Positions 16,867 through 26,455 of a stretch of DNA of 64,000 nucleotides are shown in pieces (positions within the stretch are counted from its first letter, which is position 1; each line of letters begins with the position of its first letter). This stretch comes from Akkermansiaceae bacterium (lineage in GTDB: Bacteria > Verrucomicrobiota > Verrucomicrobiia > Verrucomicrobiales > Akkermansiaceae): contig JACKQB010000001.1 in NCBI GenBank assembly GCA_024233115.1, forward strand, positions 744,001 to 808,000. Reading direction: 5' to 3'. Under the pieces are notes generated by a model, which did not search any database, was not told the DNA's origin, and saw only the letters and a program-made list of their open reading frames with translations. Position numbers and translations under genes: made by a program.

Positions 16867-19305
16867 ATGAACGTAACCCGACGAACGAAGTTAAGCCTGG
16901 TGTGGCCAGTGCTTGTATCCGCCTCCCTTGTTCATGCCAACGAGTTATACGACCGCACCATGTGGTTTGCCAAGCCTGCTGAGTCGTATGGCATGAAAAG
17001 TCCACTGCAAAGCTGGAAGGTGGAGAACCAGAAGCGCACCCACAAACCCAACCCGGATCAGGCGTGGGAGAAGTATGGCTTGCCTTTGGGGAATGGATTT
17101 ATTGGCGCTATGATTTATGGCGGAACCTCGTATGAGCGGGTGCAGCTGAACGAACACAGCATCTGGAGTGGTGGGCCAGGCTCAAAGGATTTCATCAAGG
17201 ATCAGAACAAACACGATGCCCACAAACACCTTGCCGAGATCCGCGCTCTTCTTCTCAAAGGAGATAAAGCGAGTTTAAAAGAGGCACAGGCATTGAGCAC
17301 GGAACACCTGCGTGGGCTGGGTCATGATGATCGCGACCAGGCGGATGTGAACTTTGGCCGTTATCAAACGCTGGGCGAACTGGTCATCGAAACCGGGCAT
17401 CCTGCCGAAAGTGATGGGCTGAAATACCGCAGACAGCTCGACCTCACCACAGGCGTGCATAGCGTGAACTACCAACACGCTGGCGCTGCGTTCACGCGCA
17501 CCAGTTTTTGTTCAAACCCCGACCGTGTGTTAGTGTTGAATTTCTCCGCCGACAAACCGGCTCAACAGAATCTGAAACTCAAGTTTTTTACGCCACACGA
17601 CATCAAACCGACATCGGAAAAGGGAGTCTTCATCGCCTCCGGTAAACTGACAAACAACGGCCTGCAAATCGAAGCCCGTATCGGAGTGGTTCACCAAGGT
17701 GGAAAAGTATCTACCTCCGGTGAGGGAATCGAAGTCACCGGCGCGGATTCTGTGAGCTTCATCCTGGTAGCAGGAACCGACTACGCCCAGAGCTACCCGG
17801 ATTACAGGGGCGTGCATCCTGCTGAAAAGAATACCAAAACCCTGTCCTCCGCGATGGCCTTGGGCTTGGATAAACTGAAGGAGCGTCACATTGCCGATCA
17901 CAAGAAGCTCCACGGACGAGTTGCCATCGATCTTGGCGAGACTCCTGAATCGATCAGAAAACTTCCACTCGATGAACGGGTGAAGCTGAATAAAAAAACA
18001 GCCGACCACGACTTAGAAGAACTCTATTTCCAGTTTGGTCGGTATCTTCTCATTGGAAGCTCCCGTCCCGGTGGTCTTCCAGCCAACTTGCAAGGCATCT
18101 GGTGCAACGAAGTGATTCCTGCTTGGAACAGCGACTACCACCTCAACATCAACCTGCAAATGAACTACTGGCCGAGCGGTCCGTGTAATTTGTTAGAATG
18201 TCAGGAACCGCTGATTGCCTACACGGATTCCATGCGCAAGCCCGGCGCCATCACAGCCAAGGCTTACAGCAATGCACGTGGCTGGACCGCTAACCTTGCT
18301 GGAAACCTTTGGGGATACACCGTGCCTCATCCCGGAAAAGGGAGGCCTCGCTTCTGGGCGTATTTCCCTCTCGCTGGAGCCTGGTTGTCGACACATGCCT
18401 TTGAGCAGTATGCCTTCGGAGTTGATGCGGATTACTTGCGCCAGTCAAGCTGGCCGATTCTTTCAGAAACAGCCGACTTCCTGGTCGATTACCTCTATCT
18501 GCTGCCCACCGGCGAGCTTTCCAGCACACCGAGTTGGTCGCCTGAGCATGGTCCGATTTCCAAAGGAACCACGGCCGACATTGCGATGGCGCGGGAAGCA
18601 TTGAAAAATGCCATCCAAGCAGCCGAGGTGTTAGGTGAAAAAGGTCAGCGTGTGGAGTCGTGGAAAACTGCCATGGCTAAACTCGTCCCCTACAAAATCG
18701 GCCAGCACGGCCAGCTCCAGGAATGGTATGAGGACATCGATAATCCGAAGGACAAACACCGCCACCTGAACCACCTCTTTGGTCTGCATCCTGGAAGTCA
18801 GATTAGCCCTGTCCATACACCTGAGTTAGCCAAGGCTGCGAAGACGACTCTGACCATGCGCGGCGATGGCGCTACGGGCTGGTCGATGGGTTGGAAAATC
18901 AACTTCTGGGCCCGCATTCACGATGGTGACCACGCTTACCTGATGGTGCGCAATTTGCTCAAGAACGGCACCAATCCCAATCTTTTCGATGTGCATGCGC
19001 CATTCCAGATCGATGGTAACTTCGGTGGGTGTGCAGGTATTGCCGAGATGCTGATGCAGAGTCATTACCGCATGGATGGTGGGGAAATCGATCTCCTGCC
19101 AGCCCTCCCTAAAGACTGGCCGGCTGGATCGGTCAGGGGTCTGTTGGCGCGAGGTGGATTCACCGTTGATCTGGCTTGGAAAAACAGTGTGCCTACATCC
19201 GTCACGATCAAAGCGTCCAAGGCGGGCTTGGTGACGGTCCGGTTTAAGGGCAGGACATGGCAGCGCCAGATGAAGGCCGGCGAAACCTATCAGGTTACAC
19301 CCTGA
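16867..19305 (+). CDS. GH95-family alpha-L-fucosidase/galactosidase
   Basis: An 812-residue exported glycoside hydrolase of family 95, inverting enzymes that mostly remove alpha-1,2-linked L-fucose (some act on L-galactose). Signal peptide 1-24 ends Val-His-Ala. The N-terminal domain has Leu-Pro-Leu-Gly-Asn-Gly-Phe-Ile-Gly-Ala and Asn-Glu-His-Ser-Ile-Trp-Ser-Gly-Gly-Pro. The catalytic barrel has Arg-Pro-Gly-Gly-Leu-Pro-Ala-Asn-Leu-Gln-Gly, then Asn-Ile-Asn-Leu-Gln-Met-Asn-Tyr-Trp (the Asn-x-Asn pair that activates the base in known members), and Gln-Ile-Asp-Gly-Asn-Phe-Gly-Gly carrying the catalytic Asp. The start at 16867 gives the signal peptide. With the sulfatases around it, a fucose-containing sulfated polysaccharide is a reasonable target. 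Confidence 0.93.
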   Translation: MNVTRRTKLSLVWPVLVSASLVHANELYDRTMWFAKPAESYGMKSPLQSWKVENQKRTHKPNPDQAWEKYGLPLGNGFIGAMIYGGTSYERVQLNEHSIWSGGPGSKDFIKDQNKHDAHKHLAEIRALLLKGDKASLKEAQALSTEHLRGLGHDDRDQADVNFGRYQTLGELVIETGHPAESDGLKYRRQLDLTTGVHSVNYQHAGAAFTRTSFCSNPDRVLVLNFSADKPAQQNLKLKFFTPHDIKPTSEKGVFIASGKLTNNGLQIEARIGVVHQGGKVSTSGEGIEVTGADSVSFILVAGTDYAQSYPDYRGVHPAEKNTKTLSSAMALGLDKLKERHIADHKKLHGRVAIDLGETPESIRKLPLDERVKLNKKTADHDLEELYFQFGRYLLIGSSRPGGLPANLQGIWCNEVIPAWNSDYHLNINLQMNYWPSGPCNLLECQEPLIAYTDSMRKPGAITAKAYSNARGWTANLAGNLWGYTVPHPGKGRPRFWAYFPLAGAWLSTHAFEQYAFGVDADYLRQSSWPILSETADFLVDYLYLLPTGELSSTPSWSPEHGPISKGTTADIAMAREALKNAIQAAEVLGEKGQRVESWKTAMAKLVPYKIGQHGQLQEWYEDIDNPKDKHRHLNHLFGLHPGSQISPVHTPELAKAAKTTLTMRGDGATGWSMGWKINFWARIHDGDHAYLMVRNLLKNGTNPNLFDVHAPFQIDGNFGGCAGIAEMLMQSHYRMDGGEIDLLPALPKDWPAGSVRGLLARGGFTVDLAWKNSVPTSVTIKASKAGLVTVRFKGRTWQRQMKAGETYQVTP

Positions 19306-19494
19306 GGAAACGGCGCAGCCGGCAAACAATGCCACCGTTTACCGAAATTGGTTTATGCCTCCGGGAATATCGAGGCTCGGCTCCGGGCCACGTTGCACAG
19401 ACAATCGTCAATGTAGCCTGGGATGGGATAGGATATGCGCAGCTTGGTCATTGAAATGTAAGAAATACCACAATCAATGGTATACCTCATACGT

Positions 19495-21582
19495 ATGAAA
19501 TCAGTATGCATAGCTTGTTCGGTTTTGCTGGGGATGGGTTCGCTACAAGCGGCGGCGCCGGTAAGCATGGAGTCGTTGTTACATGAAATGGTGGATCGCG
19601 ACGCGGTCAGTCGCTTTCCCGGGTCGGATTTCCGCTTAAAGCAGGAAAGCAGCTACAGCCGAAAATCAAAGACTCCCGACGATGCAAAAGGCTGGTTCAA
19701 TAATAAGGATAATAACACCAGCGCCGACCATGATTCGTTTATCCGGATCGATGAGGTCAACGGTGAAAAAGAGTGGGTCCTGATGGATCACAAGGGCGCG
19801 GGCACGCTGGTGCGGACATGGATGCCGTTTCGTAATATAGGAAAGCCGACCACTGATATACAAATCCGTGTTTATATCGATGGTGCGGTCGAGCCAACGC
19901 TTGAGGGGAACATGTTGGGATTGTTCAATGGGGATGATTTTTTCCCCTACCCGTTTGCCCATAAATCGCTGGCTTCGGCTGTGAATTTCTTTCCGATTCC
20001 CTATCAGAAGGGCCTGAAAATCACGACGACCCATTACCCGTTTTTCTATGTCTTGACTTACCGTGAATACCCGGAGGGAACCGCTGTGAAATCATTTACT
20101 GTGGCCGACTACAAAGCGGCGGCTCCTTTGATCAAAGAAGTGGGTAAAACACTACTCAACCCGACGGCGCAAGGGGTGGCTGACACGGTCCGCTTCTCAG
20201 CCCAATTGGGCAAGGGGGAATCGGAGTCGATTGAATTACCCAAAGGGGCGGCGGCCATTCGTGAACTCTCGGTGAAACTGGCTGATTATCACAAAATGTC
20301 AGTCACCCGCACGACGGTTTTGAAGATTGAGTTTGATAACAAGGAAACGGTTTGGTGTCCGGTTGGTGATTTTTTTGGCTCCGGGATGGGCCTGAACCCG
20401 CATCAAGGCTGGTACCGCACGGTGGAAGACGATGGGACCATGCGCTGTCGGTGGGTGATGCCTTATCAAGGCACGGCCAAGGTTTCCTTGGTGAACTTTG
20501 GCGACGACCCGGTTGCGGCGGAAGTCGAGGTCAAGACGGGTGCTTACCAATGGAATGGCCGTAGCATGTATTTCAATGCGGGTTGGCGTGGCCAGTATCC
20601 TGTGCCGACGCGACCTTACTCGGACTGGAACTACCTGACGGCCAAAGGTCGCGGCGTCTATGTTGGCGATACACTCACTGTGATGAACCCGGTCGAAAAA
20701 TGGTGGGGCGAAGGTGATGAGAAAATCTGGATCGATGGAGAGGATTTTCCGTCGATGTTTGGCACGGGAACCGAAGACTATTATGGTTACTCGTGGGGTG
20801 GGCAGAGTACTGATTTTTATCATCACCCGTTCCACGCGCAACCACGGGCGTATGTTTACAATAAGCTGAACCGCAAGAAGGGCAATGAGCGGAATACGAT
20901 GGGCTACAGTGTCGAGACGCGGAGTCGGTCGCTCGATACGATACCTTTCGGCAGTTCAATCAAACTGGATATGGAGGTGTGGTCGTGGACGGATTGCAAT
21001 ATGGGTTACGGAGTAGGTGTCTATTGGTATGCATTTGCAGCTACCACCTCGAACCGTCAGCCTGAACCCGTGGAGGTGTGCAATGTGCCCCCACTGCCTA
21101 AAGCCTATTTCTCGACTGGAGTCCAAAAAGAAAATGTGGGAGCAGCAACGTTCAAAGGCGCGATTGAACTCAGCCCCGGGCGTATTGTTTCGAAGTCTGA
21201 AAACTTGAGGATCCAGGTGCATTCCGCAAGGGCTGCCAAGAAGTCATGGAACAAGGGGGATTATCTTTTTACCAGGTCAGCCCTTGGAGATTTTGTTGAG
21301 TTTAAAATAGCGGCGCGAAGCCCAGTGGCTGAGAGGTTGTTTTTGAATGCTACGAAGGCGCCGGACTTGGGGATCCTCGGGTTCTCAGTCAATGGCAAGG
21401 TGGTCAAGGCGACCGTGGACCTCTATTCGAAGAAAGTGGAGGCGACCGGCCTGATCGATCTGGGTATCTTTGATCCTGTGGATGGCTTCTATGTCCTGCG
21501 CGCTGAAGTGGTAGGGAAAAACCCCAGGAGCAAGGGGGGCTTCCTCGCCTTGGATTGTATCCAGTTGAAGGCCGCACAATAA
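19495..21582 (+). CDS. DUF2961 protein (glycoside hydrolase family 172)
   Basis: A 695-residue exported protein with signal peptide 1-21. The DUF2961 core is seen from Lys-Glu-Trp-Val-Leu-Met-Asp-His-Lys-Gly-Ala-Gly-Thr-Leu-Val-Arg through Phe-Gly-Thr-Gly-Thr-Glu-Asp-Tyr-Tyr-Gly-Tyr, where a conserved Glu lies. DUF2961 proteins are classified as GH172, which includes difructose-anhydride enzymes and arabinofuranosidases; the substrate of this member is unknown. A C-terminal beta domain follows. The ATG at 19495 lies inside a 10-bp palindrome (19488-19497). The gene is in line with the GH95 gene, but about 190 bases separate them, so it may have its own promoter. Confidence 0.88.
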   Translation: MKSVCIACSVLLGMGSLQAAAPVSMESLLHEMVDRDAVSRFPGSDFRLKQESSYSRKSKTPDDAKGWFNNKDNNTSADHDSFIRIDEVNGEKEWVLMDHKGAGTLVRTWMPFRNIGKPTTDIQIRVYIDGAVEPTLEGNMLGLFNGDDFFPYPFAHKSLASAVNFFPIPYQKGLKITTTHYPFFYVLTYREYPEGTAVKSFTVADYKAAAPLIKEVGKTLLNPTAQGVADTVRFSAQLGKGESESIELPKGAAAIRELSVKLADYHKMSVTRTTVLKIEFDNKETVWCPVGDFFGSGMGLNPHQGWYRTVEDDGTMRCRWVMPYQGTAKVSLVNFGDDPVAAEVEVKTGAYQWNGRSMYFNAGWRGQYPVPTRPYSDWNYLTAKGRGVYVGDTLTVMNPVEKWWGEGDEKIWIDGEDFPSMFGTGTEDYYGYSWGGQSTDFYHHPFHAQPRAYVYNKLNRKKGNERNTMGYSVETRSRSLDTIPFGSSIKLDMEVWSWTDCNMGYGVGVYWYAFAATTSNRQPEPVEVCNVPPLPKAYFSTGVQKENVGAATFKGAIELSPGRIVSKSENLRIQVHSARAAKKSWNKGDYLFTRSALGDFVEFKIAARSPVAERLFLNATKAPDLGILGFSVNGKVVKATVDLYSKKVEATGLIDLGIFDPVDGFYVLRAEVVGKNPRSKGGFLALDCIQLKAAQ

Positions 21583-21642
21583 AAGAAAAAACCACCTTTT
21601 CAGGGGATATACAAAGGAGGGTGCTTAGTCTAGGCTACAACT

Positions 21643-23139
21643 ATGAGCAGACTCAAAGATCTTTCCTTGAAAACATGTGTCAGCGCAGTGTCCCGATTAC
21701 CCGGTGCGCTCTCGCTATTCGTTGTCATCTTCTGTTTCATACCTGAGAGTATGGCGGAAACCCGCCCTCCTAACATTGTGGTCTTCCTCGTTGACGACCT
21801 TGGCTATATGGATATTGGTGCCAACAACCCGTCGTGTTTTTATGAGACTCCGAGTATTGATGAGTTTGCCAAGACAGCCATGCGATTCACCCATGGCTAC
21901 GCCGCAAACCCGGTTTGCTCGCCAACGCGTTATAGCTTGATGACGGGCAAGTATCCGACGCGTGTGGGGGCGACGAATTTCTTTTCCGGTATGCGGTCGG
22001 GCAAGTTCAAACCGGCGCCCTTGAATGATGAAATGCCCTTGGACGAGATCACCCTGGCCCAGGCGCTGAAAAAAAAGAACTACGCGACGTTTTTTGCCGG
22101 GAAATGGCACCTCGGACATACCGAAAAACACTTACCGCAAAATCGTGGATTTGATGTCAACGTTGGTGGCCACAAAGCGGGTGGCCCCTACACTGGAAAA
22201 AAATACTTTGCCCCGTTCAAAAACCCGCAGATGGAAGAAAGCCCTGAGGGGGAGCACCTGCCGGATCGTCTGGCGCGGGACACCGCTGCATTTATCGAGG
22301 CGAATAAAGACAAACCCTTCCTTGCCTACCTGTCATTCTACTCCGTCCACACCCCCTTGATGGGTCGACCTGATCTGGTGAAAAAATACCTAGCGAAGGC
22401 AGAAAAGGTGATGGGCAAGCCGTTCACCGAAGTGCCGGGTGAACTCATGGGTAAAAAACGCCAGAAGGTGCGGACGCTTCAGAGCCATGCTGTCTACGCG
22501 GCGATGGTCGAGGCCATGGATCAGGCGGTCGGCAAAGTGTTGAAACAACTGGAGGCTTCCGGTGTGGCTGACAATACCATGGTGATTTTTACATCCGACA
22601 ACGGGGGTCTATCCACAAGTGAGGGCTGGCCGACCAGTAACCTGCCGCTACGAGGAGGCAAGGGATGGATATACGAAGGCGGCATTCGCGAGCCATGGAT
22701 CATCCGCTATCCCGGAGTGACCAAGGCTGGCTCTGTTAGTGAAGAGACGATTTGCTCGATTGATCTGTATCCGACTGTGATGGCGGCGTCGGGGATTGAA
22801 ACCAAGCATGAGATCGACGGGATCGATATCTCCCCCGCGCTCAAAGGTGGCACTCTCGATCGTGACACCCTTTACTGGCATTACCCGCATTACAGCAATC
22901 AAGGGGGGCCTCCCGGTGGGGCGATCCGGGTCGGCGATTACAAACTGGTCGAGCGTTACGAGGACGGCAAGGTCATGCTCTTCAATCTGAAGGATGACCT
23001 GGGCGAAACGAAGGATCTGGCGGCACAGTTCCCGGAACGCGTCGCCAAGATGCGTGCCAGCTTACACAAATGGTACCAAAGTGTTGATGCCCGGTTCCTG
23101 CAAAAAAACAAGAATGGTCCCGAGCCATGGCACCCATAG
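21643..23139 (+). CDS. Exported formylglycine-dependent sulfatase
   Basis: S1 sulfatase of 498 residues and the third of the locus. The N-terminus is long: basic, then a hydrophobic segment at about residues 22-34 with cleavage near Ser-Met-Ala-Glu (38). Metal ligands are Asp51-Asp52 in Val-Asp-Asp-Leu-Gly-Tyr-Met-Asp; the formylglycine site is Val-Cys92-Ser-Pro-Thr-Arg followed by Leu-Met-Thr-Gly-Lys. Gly-Lys-Trp-His-Leu-Gly, Tyr-Ser-Val-His-Thr-Pro and Thr-Ser-Asp-Asn-Gly-Gly are all present, so it should be active once matured. It lies 60 bases after the GH172 gene and 28 before the GH36-like gene, consistent with one transcript. Confidence 0.95.
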   Translation: MSRLKDLSLKTCVSAVSRLPGALSLFVVIFCFIPESMAETRPPNIVVFLVDDLGYMDIGANNPSCFYETPSIDEFAKTAMRFTHGYAANPVCSPTRYSLMTGKYPTRVGATNFFSGMRSGKFKPAPLNDEMPLDEITLAQALKKKNYATFFAGKWHLGHTEKHLPQNRGFDVNVGGHKAGGPYTGKKYFAPFKNPQMEESPEGEHLPDRLARDTAAFIEANKDKPFLAYLSFYSVHTPLMGRPDLVKKYLAKAEKVMGKPFTEVPGELMGKKRQKVRTLQSHAVYAAMVEAMDQAVGKVLKQLEASGVADNTMVIFTSDNGGLSTSEGWPTSNLPLRGGKGWIYEGGIREPWIIRYPGVTKAGSVSEETICSIDLYPTVMAASGIETKHEIDGIDISPALKGGTLDRDTLYWHYPHYSNQGGPPGGAIRVGDYKLVERYEDGKVMLFNLKDDLGETKDLAAQFPERVAKMRASLHKWYQSVDARFLQKNKNGPEPWHP

Positions 23140-23167
23140 TCTGCGGCAAAATACCTGATAGAATCCC

Positions 23168-25213
23168 ATGAAGAAATTACTGATCCCCGCCATAATTGGC
23201 TTTGTTTGCTGTGCCGCCGTGTCTGCCCAGGAAATAAAAATCACCTCCGAGCCAACCGGCTTCATTGTCGAAAAAGGCATCCGTCAAAAGCCGGACAAGG
23301 CAGGCTTTGTGTTATCCCGGGAGGTGAAGTTACCCGCCTTCAAACGCGGGGCCTTTTATCGTCCTTTTTCCGGCGGGGCAGCTCGTGGAAACCGCGTCGA
23401 GGCGGTCGCTTTTACCACCCTGGATGAATTGGCCGGATACACTCCCCCGAAGACCAGGAAAGACCACCACCATGTCCAGGAAGGGCAATTCATTTTGCTG
23501 GAGGTTGACACCGATCAATATCTGGCACTGCTGCCAATGACCTCCGGGAAAGTCTATGGTCAGTTTTTCAACGAGAAGGGCAGGCTGATGTTGAAAACAG
23601 GAAACTTTGGCACCCAGGCCGTCCAGGGCGACATTCCGCTGTTGATATGGGCTTATGGAAAATCCCCCTATGCCGCCACCTCCGCCGTGTGGAGGCAGGT
23701 GATTGAGTCTGGCTACGTGAACGCCGACTGGCGGTCTAACAAAAAGTTTCCAGAAGAACCATACGGCTACCTCGGTTGGTGTTCATGGGAGTTTTACAAA
23801 ACGAGGATTTCTGAGAAAATTATCAGTAACGCCTTCCATACCCTGGAAGATTCCGATGCGCCTTTTCGATGGATCATGGTCGACGATGGTTATCTCGACG
23901 AAAAGGGAAGGAGGCTTCTCAGCTTCGGGGTCGATAAAAGGAAATTCCCTAACGGCTGGAAACCCATCATGGATCTCAAAAAAGACGATAAGATCAAATG
24001 GGTGGGTATCTGGCGAAACTGCGCCGGTTACATGTCGGGAGTTTCAGCGCAACACACGATGCCGGATCTGAAGCCTCATCTCACCAAAGCCAGGAAAGGC
24101 GGTATGATGTTGCCAAACGGTACCAAAGCGGCAGCTATGGCCTTTTATGATAAGATGACACTTGATACCAAAAAGAATGGTTTCAATTTTACCAAGGTCG
24201 ATTTTCACACCAAGGCCTTCGACCTGTATCGAGGCATGCCCGATCCCGTCGGTGCCATGCGCGCCAACAATGAAGCGCTGGATGCATCCACCCATGAGCA
24301 AGGCATCCCGTTGCTCAACTGTATTGCCCAGCCTAACATTAACTCGCTACAGACCAAATACAGTGCCGTGACCCGCTCCAGTCCCGACTACAATCAGAAG
24401 GACAAGGACAAAAACAAGTGCAACACCTACCAGAGTTTCGCCAACCATTTGTGGATGGGACAGACGGTCTGGGGTGATCTGGATATGTTTCACACCCATG
24501 ACCAGCGCGATGTCGTGCCGATGTCCATAGCGCGTGCCATTTCGGGTGGCCCGGTATATGTCTCCGATGAACCGGATAAGGTTGTCCCTGGGATACTGGC
24601 ACCCTTTGCTTACCAGGATGGTAAACTTCTTCGGACCCAGGCACCTGCCACGCTATTACCGGAAAGCTTTTTCATCCATCCGTTCCGTGATGAAGAGGTA
24701 TTCCGTGTGGTTGCTCCGTTAGAAGATCACGTTGCCGCGATCGCGTTGTTCAATTTCTCCGAAGCAGGGAAGACTCTTGAAAGCACAATTTCAGCCAAGG
24801 ATTACCCCTATGCGGGTGAGCTGCTCCAGCCGGGCACCGGCCCATGGGAACAGCCTGAGGAGGGTTTGTTGGTCTATGACCTGGATCAGAAGAGAGTCGT
24901 CCCCCTGAGCGGAGACTTCAAGACGGAGGTTGCTGACTTCGGTGCCAAGCTCTTTCTGCTCTACCCCAAGACGCAAGGCTGGGCGGTGATTGGTCGTACC
25001 GATAAATACCTGCCGAGTGCCGCTGTAAAGGTGAAGTCTGTTTCCGAAAAGGAAATCGTGTTCACACTCAAGGAAACTGGCCCCTTGGCAATCTGGAGTG
25101 ATCAAGGTGCGCCAATATTGAAAGGCGCGCGTTTTCAGCGCATCGCCGACAACCTGTATCTCGCGGATCTTCCCATCAAGGCCGGAGCGACAGAGCTTAC
25201 CGTGACACGCTAG
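23168..25213 (+). CDS. GH36-like exported glycosidase (raffinose-synthase/Sip1-like)
   Basis: A 681-residue exported protein with signal peptide 1-20. The barrel resembles the raffinose synthase/seed-imbibition branch of clan GH-D: Gly-Trp-Cys-Ser-Trp-Glu-Phe-Tyr-Lys near residue 205, Met-Val-Asp-Asp-Gly-Tyr, and Phe-Thr-Lys-Val-Asp-Phe-His near residue 342, where the Asp sits at the nucleophile position. The second catalytic Asp is probably the one in Trp-Gly-Asp-Leu-Asp-Met-Phe or Ser-Asp-Glu-Pro-Asp further on. The C-terminal beta domain is typical. An alpha-galactosidase-like role in the sulfated-glycan locus is likely, but the linkage and sugar are not predictable. It is the last gene of the plus-strand cluster and ends before a hairpin terminator. 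Confidence 0.82.
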   Translation: MKKLLIPAIIGFVCCAAVSAQEIKITSEPTGFIVEKGIRQKPDKAGFVLSREVKLPAFKRGAFYRPFSGGAARGNRVEAVAFTTLDELAGYTPPKTRKDHHHVQEGQFILLEVDTDQYLALLPMTSGKVYGQFFNEKGRLMLKTGNFGTQAVQGDIPLLIWAYGKSPYAATSAVWRQVIESGYVNADWRSNKKFPEEPYGYLGWCSWEFYKTRISEKIISNAFHTLEDSDAPFRWIMVDDGYLDEKGRRLLSFGVDKRKFPNGWKPIMDLKKDDKIKWVGIWRNCAGYMSGVSAQHTMPDLKPHLTKARKGGMMLPNGTKAAAMAFYDKMTLDTKKNGFNFTKVDFHTKAFDLYRGMPDPVGAMRANNEALDASTHEQGIPLLNCIAQPNINSLQTKYSAVTRSSPDYNQKDKDKNKCNTYQSFANHLWMGQTVWGDLDMFHTHDQRDVVPMSIARAISGGPVYVSDEPDKVVPGILAPFAYQDGKLLRTQAPATLLPESFFIHPFRDEEVFRVVAPLEDHVAAIALFNFSEAGKTLESTISAKDYPYAGELLQPGTGPWEQPEEGLLVYDLDQKRVVPLSGDFKTEVADFGAKLFLLYPKTQGWAVIGRTDKYLPSAAVKVKSVSEKEIVFTLKETGPLAIWSDQGAPILKGARFQRIADNLYLADLPIKAGATELTVTR

Positions 25214-25318
25214 CTGGTCACAGCCCGGGGACATGCCGCCCATCAAACCATGGTCATCTCCGGAAGGTCACCATGGGGTTGGGGCATGGTTTTTGGAAAC
25301 ACGGTTTTACCTGGGCAC

Positions 25319-25360
25319 AAAAAAACCCTCGATCCGTATGAGGGAAGGAGGGTTTTTAAA
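25319..25360. terminator. Bidirectional Rho-independent terminator
   Basis: AAAAACCCTC (25321-25330) pairs perfectly with GAGGGTTTTT (25348-25357). The stem is flanked by A/T runs on both sides, so it can end the GH36-like transcript on the plus strand and the tRNA transcript on the minus strand. Confidence 0.85.
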
Positions 25361-25448
<88 letters not shown>

Positions 25449-25572
25449 ACTGGTGCCAATCGTAGAAACGTGGTGCGGAGGAATTAGTGCCCCAGCGGGA
25501 AAAAGGCAAGCCAAGTTTTAAGAAAAATGAAGAAAAACGCTTGTTCAGCCCCAGGGTGCCGAAAAAGCCGGC

Positions 25573-26394
25573 TTATCGGCGGTTGTTTTTTTGCGCGTAG
25601 GCCTCGTCACGCAACTTGCGTAGGTAGACCATGTAATCCTGCCGGGCCTTCAGGTCGGGGTCGAGGCTGGGGTCTACAAACGGGTTGTTTTTCCCGTAAT
25701 ACGACCATGGCCCGCGGGGAATACGGGCGAAATCGATAAAGCGCCAGTGCACTTTGGCCGCGGAAGGCATGCCGAGGTAGTCGCGGACAGCCGGTGAGAC
25801 ATCGATGCCCGCACCATTGTTGTTGGCGTTTTTGGGTGGCTTGTTGCCAAAGACATACTCCCAGTCGTCGGTGGTGAAGGGGCCACAGTCTTCCCACTGC
25901 GCGTAACAAATTTTCGTGCCGTAGACGATCTGGATCCAGCGGCCTTTGCAGGCGGACTTTCCGGGACGTTTGTCAGGCCGACGGTTCCACCAGGGGATCA
26001 CGTGGCCGGCTTCAGGCCGGCTTTTGTTGTAACTGAGGCAGTCGTTATAGGGAAGCGCGACGTAAAAGGGGTTCAGTCCGGGGGTGAAGGCCTTGGGCCG
26101 GTATTGGACACGGGCCGCCGCATCCGGGTTGTCATAGCCGCCGTAGTTAAGTTGCCATTGGGTATCCCATGAGCTGGCGTGGTTAGGTGTCGGGTTGTTC
26201 TGGGTGGGCTGTTCACCGATCCAGAAGACGGTGGCGGTGATGAATTTTTTCCAAGGGTAACGGATCGGTTGAAACGGATTGGTGGGTGCCGTTGGCGTGC
26301 TGACCCGTGGGCCCGGCGTGTTATTCTGCGCCGACAATGGCAGGCAGAATACGAGGAGGACCAGTGGGACGAGGAGATGCATCGAGCGCGTCAT
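25573..26394 (-). CDS. Exported protein, possibly double-psi beta-barrel like
   Basis: A 273-residue protein with signal peptide 1-22 (ending Pro-Leu-Ser-Ala). After a Pro/Thr-rich linker comes an aromatic-rich domain with Ala-Leu-Pro-Tyr-Asn-Asp, Arg-Trp-Ile-Gln-Ile-Val-Tyr-Gly, Tyr-Ala-Gln-Trp-Glu-Asp-Cys-Gly-Pro-Phe and Ala-Gly-Ile-Asp-Val-Ser-Pro-Ala-Val-Arg-Asp-Tyr-Leu. The last two segments recall the Asp-Cys-Gly-Pro / Asp-Leu-Ser pattern of RlpA-like double-psi barrels and related expansin-like proteins; this is an inference, and no catalytic residue can be named. Four cysteines could form disulfides in the periplasm. The ATG at 26394 gives the signal peptide; the frame is open to 26484. 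It is 61 bases downstream of nadB, possibly in one transcript. Confidence 0.75.
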   Translation of the reverse strand: MTRSMHLLVPLVLLVFCLPLSAQNNTPGPRVSTPTAPTNPFQPIRYPWKKFITATVFWIGEQPTQNNPTPNHASSWDTQWQLNYGGYDNPDAAARVQYRPKAFTPGLNPFYVALPYNDCLSYNKSRPEAGHVIPWWNRRPDKRPGKSACKGRWIQIVYGTKICYAQWEDCGPFTTDDWEYVFGNKPPKNANNNGAGIDVSPAVRDYLGMPSAAKVHWRFIDFARIPRGPWSYYGKNNPFVDPSLDPDLKARQDYMVYLRKLRDEAYAQKNNRR

Positions 26395-26455
26395 GGTGGG
26401 AGTCAAAGAGGGAGGTAGAAACAGGAATAGCGGGATGGATGGATGCTGGAAGCGT

